From the NCBI GenBank assembly GCA_022777285.1, contig JALFGN010000092.1, forward strand, positions 1 through 52,613: 52,613 nt of DNA, written 5' to 3'. Under the pieces are notes generated by a model, which worked only from the letters and a program-made list of their open reading frames with translations, ran no database searches and had not been told where the DNA came from. The position numbers and the translations under genes are program-made. Shown in pieces: positions 1-7,289 of this stretch. Every line of letters starts with the position of its first letter. The stretch's first letter is position 1. This stretch comes from Blautia sp. (GTDB lineage Bacteria; Bacillota; Clostridia; Lachnospirales; Lachnospiraceae).

Positions 1-408
1 CAGATAGTTCTTCTTCAAATCATCCAGTGTAATGTCCATTAATATCTGTTCAAGTCCCCGATTCACCCGATCAATGATCTGTTCCTGAATGCTCACCGCA
101 ATTCCTCTCCTGTGGCTGTCATCCGGCATTTCCTCTTCCTCAATCTCATAACTTCCATCCAGAGCCTCAAGAATTTCTGAAACAGTCAGTTCTGCAGGAT
201 TCACATTCAACCGGTATCCTCCCTGAGAACCTTTTATACCTTTTACAATGCCGGCTCTCCTAAGAGCTGCAAATACTTGTTCCAGATATTGTGGAGAGAT
301 TTCATTTCGTTCTGCTATGCTTCCAAGAACAACGCATTCTTTTTCCGCATAAACAGACAGGTCAATGAGTGCTCGCAAACCATATCTGCATTTTTTGGAA
401 AGCTTCAT
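1..408 (-). CDS. Rrf2-family transcriptional regulator, CymR-like (3' end cut by window edge)
   Basis: Read from an ATG at 408 with a strong ribosome site (CCGGAGG) just upstream; 136 codons are visible without a stop, close to the family's usual 135-145, so only the tail is missing. The N-terminus (MKLSKKCRYGLRALIDLS) and the winged-helix signature GSQGGYRLNVNPAELTVSEIL are typical of Rrf2 proteins. The segment that carries three cluster-binding cysteines in IscR (after residue 90) is acidic and has none, so it is probably not an Fe-S sensor. It lies 33 bases behind cysK on the same strand. In Bacillus and Staphylococcus, CymR is a cysteine-free Rrf2 repressor of sulfur genes that works in complex with CysK; the same job is inferred here from family and neighbourhood. 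Confidence 0.85.
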   Translation of the reverse strand, partial: MKLSKKCRYGLRALIDLSVYAEKECVVLGSIAERNEISPQYLEQVFAALRRAGIVKGIKGSQGGYRLNVNPAELTVSEILEALDGSYEIEEEEMPDDSHRRGIAVSIQEQIIDRVNRGLEQILMDITLDDLKKNYL

Positions 409-441
409 AATTTCCTCCGGTTCTCAGACTTATCACAGTTT

Positions 442-1374
442 TTATTCGGTAAACAGAGGAGTGGAATAATATCTGTCTCCTGTATCCGGCAGCAGTGCAA
501 CAATGGTTTTTCCTTTGTTTTCCGGACGCTTTGCCAGCTCAATTGCTGCATACAGAGCTGCTCCGGAAGAGATTCCAACCAACACCCCTTCTTTTTTCGC
601 AAGCAGTTTTCCTGTTGCAAAGGCATCTTCATTTTCTATTTTCATAACTTCATCATAGACTTTTGTATTCAATACTTCCGGTACAAATCCTGCACCAATA
701 CCCTGGATCTTATGCGGACCGCCTTTTCCTTCCGAAAGCACCGGTGAACCTGCAGGTTCCACAGCAACCACTTTTATGTCCGGATTCTGTGATTTCAGAT
801 ATTCACCGGTTCCGGTAAGAGTTCCGCCGGTTCCAACACCTGCAACGAAAATATCTACTTTTCCATCTGTATCTTTCCAGATTTCAGGTCCCGTAGTACT
901 TCTGTGTATAGCCGGATTGGCTGGATTCACAAACTGTCCTGGAATAAAGCTTCCAGGGATTTCTTTTGCCAGTTCTTCTGCTTTTGCAATCGCGCCCTTC
1001 ATTCCTTTTGCGCCTTCCGTCAGTACAAGTTCCGCTCCATAAGCTTTTAAAATATTTCTCCGTTCAACACTCATAGTTTCCGGCATGGTAAGAATAATAC
1101 GATATCCTTTGACAGCTGCAATTGAAGCCAAACCAATTCCTGTATTTCCGGATGTAGGTTCAATAATTACAGAGCCTTCTTTCAGAATTCCCTTTTCTTC
1201 GGCATCTTCGATCATTGCTTTAGCAATTCTGTCCTTTACACTCCCTGCCGGGTTAAAATATTCCAGCTTTGCAAGTACCGTTGCCTCTAACCCCAATTCT
1301 TTCTCTATATTTGTGACTTCAACCAAAGGTGTATTTCCGATCAATCCCAGTGTACCTTTATAAATATGTGACAT
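442..1374 (-). CDS. cysK: Cysteine synthase A (O-acetylserine sulfhydrylase)
   Basis: Cytosolic PLP enzyme making L-cysteine from O-acetylserine and sulfide, 310 residues, full length. Visible motifs: PLP lysine in [10 protein letters not shown] (K47), the substrate loop TSGNTG (74-79), and the phosphate-binding loop [10 protein letters not shown]. It has its own consensus sigma-A promoter and is followed by the CymR-like Rrf2 gene, so the enzyme and its likely regulatory partner are co-transcribed. The C-terminus ([14 protein letters not shown]) is typical of CysK rather than of cystathionine beta-synthase-like paralogues. Confidence 0.96.
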   Translation of the reverse strand: MSHIYKGTLGLIGNTPLVEVTNIEKELGLEATVLAKLEYFNPAGSVKDRIAKAMIEDAEEKGILKEGSVIIEPTSGNTGIGLASIAAVKGYRIILTMPETMSVERRNILKAYGAELVLTEGAKGMKGAIAKAEELAKEIPGSFIPGQFVNPANPAIHRSTTGPEIWKDTDGKVDIFVAGVGTGGTLTGTGEYLKSQNPDIKVVAVEPAGSPVLSEGKGGPHKIQGIGAGFVPEVLNTKVYDEVMKIENEDAFATGKLLAKKEGVLVGISSGAALYAAIELAKRPENKGKTIVALLPDTGDRYYSTPLFTE

Positions 1375-1425
1375 GTTTTTTCTCCTTTCCTACTAAAACG
1401 ATATGTTTTATATGAATATATTTGC

Positions 1426-1454
1426 ATTATATTCCTCTGTTTCCTATATGTCAA
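1426..1454 (-). promoter_or_regulatory. cysK promoter (TTGACA-17-TATAAT)
   Basis: On the minus strand, TTGACA (1449-1454) and TATAAT (1426-1431) are separated by exactly 17 bases, a perfect sigma-A promoter. The spacer contains ATATAGGAAA, similar to the GGAA-type core reported for CymR sites; an operator here is only inferred. I see no T-box or SAM riboswitch in the roughly 50-base leader. Confidence 0.8.
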
Positions 1455-1548
1455 CTAGTTTTTATTTTTTTTCAAAAAAATTCCAAATCATAAGCGAATA
1501 CCTTTTCTTCTGCAGGTACACCAGTCCTTGATTCGGAAACTTTGAACA

Positions 1549-1962
1549 CTATTCAACTTCATTTCTGATCAGATCTGCCAGTGTAATACTGTCCACATAT
1601 TCACTGATTACTTTCCACATCCCTTCCCAGAAAGAAAGTGTGGTACATTTATCTTTTCTCAGGCATTGGTTCGGAACATCTTCTATGCATGGAATCGGAG
1701 CCAAATTTCCTTCTGTTGTACGAAGGATTTCTCCGGCCGTATATTCTTCCGGTCTTCGCGCAAGTTTATATCCACCATTATTCCCCCTGCAGCTTTTCAC
1801 ATAACCAGCCCTGGTCAAAAGCGGCATAATCTGCTCCATATATTTTAAAGTAACGGCCTGTCTTTCAGATATATCTTTCAAACGAATGTATTCACCATTA
1901 TCATGTATTGCCAGGTCTGCCATGATTCGCAAAGCATACCTGCCTTTTGTAGAAACCTTCAT
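1549..1962 (-). CDS. Rrf2-family transcriptional regulator, IscR-like with three cluster cysteines
   Basis: 137 residues from the ATG at 1962, chosen because AAAGGAG lies 9 bases upstream; longer in-frame starts would add a tail foreign to the family. N-terminus MKVSTKGRYALRIMADLA and wing GNNGGYKLARRPEEYTAGEIL are Rrf2 signatures. C92, C100 and C106 match the positions of IscR's three [2Fe-2S] ligands, so an iron-sulfur or redox sensor is likely. No isc/suf genes are adjacent; the downstream neighbour is cysK. Unlike the CymR-like paralogue at the left edge, this one keeps the cluster ligands. Confidence 0.88.
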   Translation of the reverse strand: MKVSTKGRYALRIMADLAIHDNGEYIRLKDISERQAVTLKYMEQIMPLLTRAGYVKSCRGNNGGYKLARRPEEYTAGEILRTTEGNLAPIPCIEDVPNQCLRKDKCTTLSFWEGMWKVISEYVDSITLADLIRNEVE

Positions 1963-2004
1963 GCACATTTTCTCCTTTCTTCGGTTTATAACCACCCTGA
2001 AAAC

Positions 2005-2033
2005 AGTATAACACACCCCTATAGAATTTTCAC
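2005..2033 (-). promoter_or_regulatory. Probable promoter of the IscR-like gene
   Basis: Minus-strand GTGAAA (2028-2033) and TATACT (2005-2010) with a 17-base spacer, about 50 bases upstream of the start codon. The -35 is weak. Its spacer contains ATTCTATAGG, which could hold an autoregulatory site; this is speculative. Confidence 0.5.
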
Positions 2034-2057
2034 CTTTTATCTTTTCCCAAAAACTGC

Positions 2058-2093
2058 AAAAAGACCGCTGCATCCTAAAGGGATACAACGGTC
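2058..2093 (-). terminator. Rho-independent terminator of the rplKA operon
   Basis: A 13-bp stem (2063-2075 with 2081-2093, two G-U pairs) with a 5-base loop, followed on the minus strand by a run of five T. It starts 16 bases after the rplA stop codon and insulates the ribosomal operon from the Rrf2 gene. Confidence 0.9.
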
Positions 2094-2108
2094 TCTGTTT
2101 ACAATCTA

Positions 2109-2804
2109 TTACTGAGCTAATTTCATCGGGTTAAGCTTAACGCTTGGTCCCATAGTGGAAGCAAGTGTTACACTCTTCAGGTACTGACCTTTCAGTGTGC
2201 TTGGCTTAGCCTTTACGATAGCTCCCATAAGCGTCTGGAAGTTGTCCGCTAACTGCTCCTCTGTGAAAGAAGCTTTTCCGATTGGCACGTGAATGATGTT
2301 TGTTTTATCAAGACGATATTCAATCTTACCAGCTTTAATATCCTGAACAGCTTTTGTTACGTCCATTGTAACGGTACCAGCTTTTGGGTTTGGCATTAAG
2401 CCTTTTGGTCCGAGCACACGACCCAGACGACCAACAACGCCCATCATGTCTGGAGTAGCTACTACTACGTCAAAATCCAGCCATCCTTCGTTCTGGATCT
2501 TCGGAATCAGTTCCTCTGCTCCTACGAAATCTGCACCTGCTGCTACTGCTTCGTCAGCTTTTGCATTTTTAGCAAATACTAATACACGAACAGTTTTACC
2601 AGTTCCATGAGGCAGTACAACTGCACCACGAATCTGCTGATCTGCATGACGTCCGTCACATCCTGTTCTGATATGAACTTCGATTGTTTCGTCAAATTTA
2701 GCTACTGCTGTTTTCTTAACTAAAGCGATAGCTTCTTCTGTTTCATATAAATTTGCGCGATCCACTGCTTTTGCAGCTTCTACATATTTCTTTCCGCGTT
2801 TCAT
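2109..2804 (-). CDS. rplA: 50S ribosomal protein L1
   Basis: 231 residues from the ATG at 2804, preceded by AGGAGG; the family-typical N-terminus [15 protein letters not shown] confirms this start over an in-frame upstream one. L1 signature segments are visible ([36 protein letters not shown]). L1 binds the 23S rRNA stalk at the E site and in many bacteria represses its own operon by binding an mRNA mimic of that site; such a mimic is visible just upstream at 2822-2849. Last gene of rpmG-secE-nusG-rplK-rplA. Confidence 0.97.
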   Translation of the reverse strand: MKRGKKYVEAAKAVDRANLYETEEAIALVKKTAVAKFDETIEVHIRTGCDGRHADQQIRGAVVLPHGTGKTVRVLVFAKNAKADEAVAAGADFVGAEELIPKIQNEGWLDFDVVVATPDMMGVVGRLGRVLGPKGLMPNPKAGTVTMDVTKAVQDIKAGKIEYRLDKTNIIHVPIGKASFTEEQLADNFQTLMGAIVKAKPSTLKGQYLKSVTLASTMGPSVKLNPMKLAQ

Positions 2805-2821
2805 AATTAAATAACCTCCTA

Positions 2822-2849
2822 GTGGTAATTGCGGGAATGTCCCTCCCAC
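2822..2849 (-). promoter_or_regulatory. L1-binding-site mimic in the rplK-rplA intergenic region
   Basis: On the mRNA, GUGG GA GGGA ... UCCC ... CCAC forms two short helices (GUGG/CCAC and GGGA/UCCC) around an asymmetric internal loop, the architecture of the L1 site on 23S rRNA and in known rplKA leaders. It ends just 5' of the rplA ribosome-binding site, so L1 binding could block rplA translation. A near-identical copy precedes rplK. Confidence 0.65.
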
Positions 2850-2867
2850 GTTCGTTTCAATAGTTAA

Positions 2868-3293
2868 TTACTCTTCAACAGTGATTCCCATACTTCTTGC
2901 AGTACCAGCGATCATGCTCATAGCTGCTTCCAGAGAACCTGCATTTAAGTCTGGCATTTTCATTTCTGCAATTTCCTGGATTTTAGCTTTGGAAATTGTA
3001 GCAACTTTTGTTTTGTTCGGAACGCCTGAACCAGATTTGATGTTGCAAGCTTTCTTTAACAGAACTGCTGCCGGCGGAGTTTTTGTAATGAAGCTGAAGC
3101 TTCTGTCCGCATATACTGTAATAACAACAGGGATGATCAGATCTCCCTTATCTGCTGTTCTTGCATTGAATTCTTTTGTAAACTGTACAATGTTTACACC
3201 ATGCTGACCCAGAGCAGGACCAACCGGTGGTGCTGGTGTTGCCTTTCCAGCTGGAATCTGTAATTTAATATATCCTGTTTCTTTCTTTGCCAT
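2868..3293 (-). CDS. rplK: 50S ribosomal protein L11
   Basis: 141 residues from the ATG at 3293 (N-terminus [19 protein letters not shown]); GGAGG lies 8 bases upstream, and the in-frame extension reads through the L1-mimic leader, so it is rejected. Proline-rich N-terminal domain ([16 protein letters not shown]) and a C-terminal RNA-binding domain ending [10 protein letters not shown] are typical. L11 binds the GTPase-associated centre of 23S rRNA. It lies between nusG and rplA in the usual Firmicutes order. Confidence 0.97.
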   Translation of the reverse strand: MAKKETGYIKLQIPAGKATPAPPVGPALGQHGVNIVQFTKEFNARTADKGDLIIPVVITVYADRSFSFITKTPPAAVLLKKACNIKSGSGVPNKTKVATISKAKIQEIAEMKMPDLNAGSLEAAMSMIAGTARSMGITVEE

Positions 3294-3312
3294 TTTGGCA
3301 CCTCCTAATAAT

Positions 3313-3340
3313 GTGGTAATGTCGGGGATTTCCCTCCCAC
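3313..3340 (-). promoter_or_regulatory. L1-binding-site mimic in the rplK leader
   Basis: Same architecture as the copy before rplA: GUGG GA GGGA, a short loop, UCCC, then CCAC, located between nusG and the rplK ribosome site. Both copies share GTGGGAGGGA and ATTACCAC, so they look like a duplicated control element that lets L1 regulate both cistrons. Confidence 0.65.
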
Positions 3341-3372
3341 GAGCCATGTGACATTATGGCCCTTCACTTCCG

Positions 3373-3888
3373 TTACATTTTTTTCACTTCTGCGAAACTG
3401 ATTTCTACTGGCGTTTCGCGGCCAAACATCTCAACATTTATTGTTACGATTCTTTTTGCTTCATTGATACTTTGAACAACGCCCACCGTATCCTTCCACA
3501 CACCACCTGTAACAACAACACTGTCTCCTTCTTCGAAATCGATCTGAACCACAACATTCTGGATACCCAGACGATCCATCTCTGTTTCTGTAAGGGGAAC
3601 CGGTTTGGACCCCGGACCTACGAATCCTGTAACACCACGTGTATTTCTTACAACATACCAGGTATCATCATTCATTATCATATGGATCAGAACATAGCCA
3701 GGAAACATTTTCTTCTGTACCAGTTTTCTTTTTCCGTCTTTTGTTTCCTCTACATCTTCCATAGGAACACGAACTTCCAGGATCTGATCCTCCAGGTGTC
3801 GATTTTCAATTGTCTTATCAATGTTGGCTTTTACCTTGTTTTCATACCCTGAATAGGTGTGTACAACATACCAATTTGCTTCTGACAT
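3373..3888 (-). CDS. nusG: Transcription termination/antitermination factor NusG
   Basis: 171 residues. NGN domain at the N-terminus (NWYVVHTYSGYENKVK; MFPGYVLIHM) followed by a C-terminal KOW domain (EGDSVVVTGGVWKDTVGVV). NusG binds the RNA polymerase clamp and couples it to Rho or the ribosome. It is flanked by secE and rplK in the conserved order. AAGGTGA provides the ribosome site upstream of the ATG. Confidence 0.97.
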   Translation of the reverse strand: MSEANWYVVHTYSGYENKVKANIDKTIENRHLEDQILEVRVPMEDVEETKDGKRKLVQKKMFPGYVLIHMIMNDDTWYVVRNTRGVTGFVGPGSKPVPLTETEMDRLGIQNVVVQIDFEEGDSVVVTGGVWKDTVGVVQSINEAKRIVTINVEMFGRETPVEISFAEVKKM

Positions 3889-3903
3889 AAGATCACCTTA
3901 TCC

Positions 3904-4107
3904 TTATTTAATCAATAAATTCAGCACCTGCAGGACAACACCGTCAACTGCGGAAATCAGCACACCTGTAATAGCGGTAATCACTACAACCGCAATTGTC
4001 TGTTTCACCAGTGTCTGTCTGTCCGGCCAGATTATTTTCTTAAATTCAGCCTGAAGGCCTTTGGTCCAGTTTTTTTTAGGAGCCTTTCCCTTCTTTTCCG
4101 CTTCCAT
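3904..4107 (-). CDS. secE: Preprotein translocase subunit SecE
   Basis: 67 residues from the ATG at 4107, which has AGAGGTG 6 bases upstream; an in-frame TTG at 4128 would abut the rpmG stop and lacks a ribosome site. Short basic N-terminus, the amphipathic FKKIIWPDRQTLVKQT motif characteristic of SecE, and one transmembrane helix (TIAVVVITAITGVLISAVD). It clamps SecY in the SecYEG channel. It sits between rpmG and nusG, as in most Firmicutes. Confidence 0.95.
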   Translation of the reverse strand: MEAEKKGKAPKKNWTKGLQAEFKKIIWPDRQTLVKQTIAVVVITAITGVLISAVDGVVLQVLNLLIK

Positions 4108-4128
4108 AAACTTCACCTCTCGACCCAA

Positions 4129-4278
4129 TTATTTGGTTTCTTTGTGCAGTGTATGAGCCTTGCAGAACTTACAGTACTTTTTGGTCTCCATACGTTCCGG
4201 ATGGTTCTTTTTTTCCTTTGTCATGTTGTAATTACGCTGTTTACATTCTGTACATGCCAATGTGATTTTTACGCGCAC
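4129..4278 (-). CDS. rpmG: 50S ribosomal protein L33 (zinc-binding form)
   Basis: 49 residues starting at a GTG (4276-4278) with GGAGGTGGAG upstream. The protein begins [18 protein letters not shown] and ends [16 protein letters not shown]; the two CxxC pairs form the zinc knuckle of the cysteine-containing L33 form, as opposed to the cysteine-free version many bacteria induce under zinc starvation. First gene of the rpmG-secE-nusG-rplKA operon; the secE ATG follows the stop by 21 bases. Confidence 0.95.
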   Translation of the reverse strand: MRVKITLACTECKQRNYNMTKEKKNHPERMETKKYCKFCKAHTLHKETK

Positions 4279-4387
4279 GACTTCTCCACCTCCATGTGTC
4301 TTTTATCGCCGGCAGATTCACGTTTCTGCCGTATGCAACGTTTCCGTTTCCTGCGACAGACCTTTTTCTTTGCTCTGAATTTAGGCA

Positions 4388-4446
4388 CAAAAAAAAGACC
4401 TACTTCCACTGTCGCTTTTCCGATTCTATCACAGAAGCAGGTCTTT
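4388..4446 (-). terminator. Terminator of the HPt operon, containing the next operon's promoter
   Basis: Minus-strand hairpin with a 13-bp stem (4434-4446 with 4394-4406, one G-U pair), a 27-base loop and a run of about eight T. It begins 7 bases after the HPt stop codon. The rpmG promoter -10 lies in the loop and its -35 overlaps the first arm. Confidence 0.85.
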
Positions 4447-4451
4447 GTCAA
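4423..4451 (-). promoter_or_regulatory. rpmG-secE-nusG-rplKA promoter (TTGACA-17-TAGAAT)
   Basis: TTGACA (4446-4451) and TAGAAT (4423-4428) with a 17-base spacer on the minus strand. Start is predicted near 4416, inside the loop of the upstream terminator, so the new transcript carries only the 3' arm and cannot form the hairpin. Confidence 0.75.
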
Positions 4452-4452
4452 T

Positions 4453-4803
4453 TTATTTTTTATATTGCTCGATACATTTTATCACTTGTTCGTAGTCTTC
4501 TGCCACTTTTTCTACCAATTCCTGTCCGGGTTTTTCTTTTTTCGCACGCAATGCTTCTGTAAGTGAAGAGCTGGATTGACCCAGATTTTTAAAAGACAGA
4601 TTCTGCGCGACTCCTTTTAATGTATGTGCCGCACGAAAGGCTTCCTCATAATCTCCTTCTTTTAACGCATTCTGAAGATTCTCATAACTTTTATCATCCT
4701 GAAATTTCAAAAAAAACTTTTCAATCAGTTTTTCGCTTGGAAGACGTCTGCTTACATCTTCATAATCTCCCCCAAACATATCATAGCACTCTTTTAAAGT
4801 CAT
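4453..4803 (-). CDS. HPt (histidine phosphotransfer) domain protein
   Basis: 116 residues, a single HPt four-helix bundle. The phospho-accepting histidine is H60 in the canonical AHTLKGVAQNL motif. The start overlaps the end of the upstream REC/HD-GYP/GGDEF gene by 23 bases, indicating translational coupling and a shared pathway. HPt proteins shuttle phosphate between receiver domains; the obvious local partner is that gene's receiver. No histidine kinase is in the window, so the phosphate donor is unknown. Confidence 0.88.
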   Translation of the reverse strand: MTLKECYDMFGGDYEDVSRRLPSEKLIEKFFLKFQDDKSYENLQNALKEGDYEEAFRAAHTLKGVAQNLSFKNLGQSSSSLTEALRAKKEKPGQELVEKVAEDYEQVIKCIEQYKK

Positions 4804-6907
4804 ATCGATCCTCCTTGTTCGTTCTTTTTTCTTCCTCTACCGAGTCAATCGCAGAAACCATTGACAGAATCCCCTTCATGGCATCATTATAAAACTGATA
4901 CTGTCCCCGTCCCTTTCTCTTTGCTGCATAAAGAGCCTGATCTGTACGATGAAAAAGCTTATCATAGTCCAATCCTGCTATAGCTGTAGTTGCAATCCCC
5001 ATACTAACGGAAACGCTCCGATCATCTGAAACATCTGTCAAAGAAGTAAAAATACGCTGCACGATCGTTTCCAGATGATCCTGGTAACTGAAAAATATCA
5101 GAAATTCGTCTCCTCCTGCCCTTGCTATAATATCATTCTCCCGTACACTTTTCCTTAATCGGTCTGCTGTATATTGAAGTACCGCATCCCCATATTTGTG
5201 TCCATGTTCATCATTGATACGTTTGAAATCATCCAGATCAAAAATAATCAGAGCATACTTTTCATTTGGTCTGTCCTGAAATCTTTTTATAATCTGCAAT
5301 TTCGCATTTACATGATTCAGAAGTCCGGTCAGAGCATCCAGAGATGCTTTTTCCTGCAATTTTAACATATTGCTGTATTCCTCATGAATGTTCGTCATTT
5401 TTCCAATCATTCCCTGATACCGTGGAATTTCCTCTGAAGACCAGATAGCTCTGCATATAAATCGATACCAATGGGGACTTCCATTCAACATAATTTCGCA
5501 TTCACACTGTGCAATGGGATTTTCCACCGTTGTATTACGTACCATTGCATCAATGTTTCGGATATTTTCCACTCCGATCACACTGCAGATTTCTTCGTCC
5601 TTATAAGGGTTCATAGCAACATTGGAAACCCCCAGTTTCGCAGCACCCCAGTCGGAAATTTTCAGCAGAGGAGGATTTTCACTGTATTCAAACTGTATCT
5701 CTTTCGACATAGATGCAAAAAAATGATACTTTGCTCTTTCATGCTCCAAAAGCTGCAGTGTCCTTTCAGAAGCAGATAATTCTTCGTGCTTCATAAGCTC
5801 CGACGATATATTTTGAAGTGCCTGATGGTTGTAACGCTCCACAGAACTGATTTTCAGTTCTTTCTGTATCACATCACCAATCTCTACTAAACATTCCAGA
5901 AGAAGCGGATTAAAAACTCCGCATTCTCCATTCAGAATCATATCCATTGCCTTACCATGACTGAACGCACGCTTATATACCCGTTCACTGGTGAGCGCAT
6001 CGTATACATCTGCAATAGCCACAATCTGAGCCGCTATGGGAATCTCTTCCCCTTTTAACCCATCCGGATACCCGGTTCCATCAAAACGTTCATGATGCCA
6101 TCTGCAGATCTGATAAGCAACCGTAACCAGTTTTTCATCCTGATAAATAGGCAATTTCTCAAGCATGGCTGCTCCTATCATAGAGTGGGTTTTCATAATG
6201 GTAAATTCTTCTTCTGTAAGTCTTCCCGGTTTGTTTAGAACCTCAGATGGAATCGCTATTTTTCCAATATCATGGAGTGCTGATGCAGTACTGATGATTG
6301 ATATATCCTGTTGTTCCAGATTGTATTTATCTGTTTTTTGTATAAGCCGTCTCAAGAAAAGCTCTGTCATAGTATGAATATGCAATACATGCATACCACT
6401 TTCTCCGTTTCGAAATTCTACGATATGACTCAATATATTAATCAGCATCCGGCTGTTTTTTTCTTTTTCATAAATCTGATCCGCTACCATACGAACCAGC
6501 TTTTTCTGTTTTCCATAAAGTACCAGTGTGTTCAGCACTCGTCTGCGTACGATCATAGCATCAAAAGGACGACTGATATAATCCGTTACTCCCAGCTCAT
6601 AAGCACGTTCCATATAAGAAGATGCACTTTCTGCCGAAATCATAATAACGGGAACTTCCTCAATCATATGATATCTATTCATAAGAATCAGAACTTCAAA
6701 TCCATCCATCTGAGGCATCACTACATCAAGAAGCAGCAAATCAATATGGTTGTCATATTCACGAAGTATAGAAATCACTTCCACGCCTGTCTCTGCCTCT
6801 ATGATTTCATACCCATCACCTAACATATCCGCCAGAATCGATCGATTTATTTCTGAATCATCCGCGATCAAAATTCTCTGTTTATTACTCACAGATACTT
6901 TACCCAT
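4781..6907 (-). CDS. Response regulator with HD-GYP and GGDEF domains (cyclic-di-GMP turnover)
   Basis: 708 residues from the ATG at 6907 (AAGGGAG 10 bases upstream). Order: receiver domain (acidic pair D16/D17, phospho-Asp D61, but R113 where the usual conserved Lys of the KPF motif stands); HD-GYP phosphodiesterase (HD at 212-213, HHERFDGTGYPDG 271-283); a PAS-like segment (about 400-510); GGDEF diguanylate cyclase with an intact AGGDEF (597-602) and an RxxD feedback I-site (R589/D592). Both c-di-GMP synthesis and breakdown motifs look intact, so net activity cannot be predicted. The gene overlaps the HPt gene; phosphorylation of the receiver probably sets the balance. Confidence 0.92.
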   Translation of the reverse strand: MGKVSVSNKQRILIADDSEINRSILADMLGDGYEIIEAETGVEVISILREYDNHIDLLLLDVVMPQMDGFEVLILMNRYHMIEEVPVIMISAESASSYMERAYELGVTDYISRPFDAMIVRRRVLNTLVLYGKQKKLVRMVADQIYEKEKNSRMLINILSHIVEFRNGESGMHVLHIHTMTELFLRRLIQKTDKYNLEQQDISIISTASALHDIGKIAIPSEVLNKPGRLTEEEFTIMKTHSMIGAAMLEKLPIYQDEKLVTVAYQICRWHHERFDGTGYPDGLKGEEIPIAAQIVAIADVYDALTSERVYKRAFSHGKAMDMILNGECGVFNPLLLECLVEIGDVIQKELKISSVERYNHQALQNISSELMKHEELSASERTLQLLEHERAKYHFFASMSKEIQFEYSENPPLLKISDWGAAKLGVSNVAMNPYKDEEICSVIGVENIRNIDAMVRNTTVENPIAQCECEIMLNGSPHWYRFICRAIWSSEEIPRYQGMIGKMTNIHEEYSNMLKLQEKASLDALTGLLNHVNAKLQIIKRFQDRPNEKYALIIFDLDDFKRINDEHGHKYGDAVLQYTADRLRKSVRENDIIARAGGDEFLIFFSYQDHLETIVQRIFTSLTDVSDDRSVSVSMGIATTAIAGLDYDKLFHRTDQALYAAKRKGRGQYQFYNDAMKGILSMVSAIDSVEEEKRTNKEDRYDFKRVL

Positions 6908-6938
6908 TCGTATCTTTCTCCCTTTTCTTTCTTCTATA

Positions 6939-6967
6939 ATAATAACGAAATTCGAGGAAATAAACAA
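6939..6967 (-). promoter_or_regulatory. Promoter of the c-di-GMP/HPt operon
   Basis: Minus-strand TTGTTT (6962-6967) and TATTAT (6939-6944) with a 17-base spacer, about 30 bases before the start codon. Confidence 0.55.
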
Positions 6968-6984
6968 GTTCTAATCTAAAAATA

Positions 6985-7032
6985 CGAAAAAATCCCTTTT
7001 TCTGTCTGATTTCGTAACAGAAAAAGGGATTT
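6985..7032 (-). terminator. Terminator of the mod operon
   Basis: A 16-bp perfect stem (6990-7005 with 7017-7032) with an 11-base loop followed by T-rich sequence on the minus strand, 12 bases after the molbindin stop. Confidence 0.9.
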
Positions 7033-7044
7033 CGGCTGTCTTGA

Positions 7045-7254
7045 TTAATCTACACCTACCATGACAGAAGTTGCTTTAATAACTGCATAAGCATCTTTCC
7101 CTGTCTCCAGCCCCAGTTCTTTCACTGCTGCCATAGAAATTGTTGCAGATATTACATTTCCTCCGCCTATGTCAATTCCTACAATGGCATTTACTGCACC
7201 TTCCTGTATACTTACTACTTTCCCTTTCAATTGATTTCTTGCACTAAGTTTCAT
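7045..7254 (-). CDS. Molbindin-type molybdenum-binding protein (single TOBE/Mop domain)
   Basis: 69 residues forming one Mop/TOBE domain (MKLSARNQLKGKVVSIQEG... and NVISATISMAAVKELGL). Such proteins oligomerise and bind several molybdate or tungstate ions, giving cytoplasmic storage and homeostasis. It is 35 bases behind modC with a GGAG ribosome site, as the last gene of modABC-mop. It is separate from any TOBE domain of ModC. Confidence 0.9.
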   Translation of the reverse strand: MKLSARNQLKGKVVSIQEGAVNAIVGIDIGGGNVISATISMAAVKELGLETGKDAYAVIKATSVMVGVD

Positions 7255-7289
7255 GTTGATTTTCTCCTACTTTCCTGTTTATTTTTTTA

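Noticed and set aside
1375-1448. Riboswitch or Cys T-box in the cysK leader
   Set aside because: The leader is only about 45 bases from the predicted start and shows no terminator or T-box motif.
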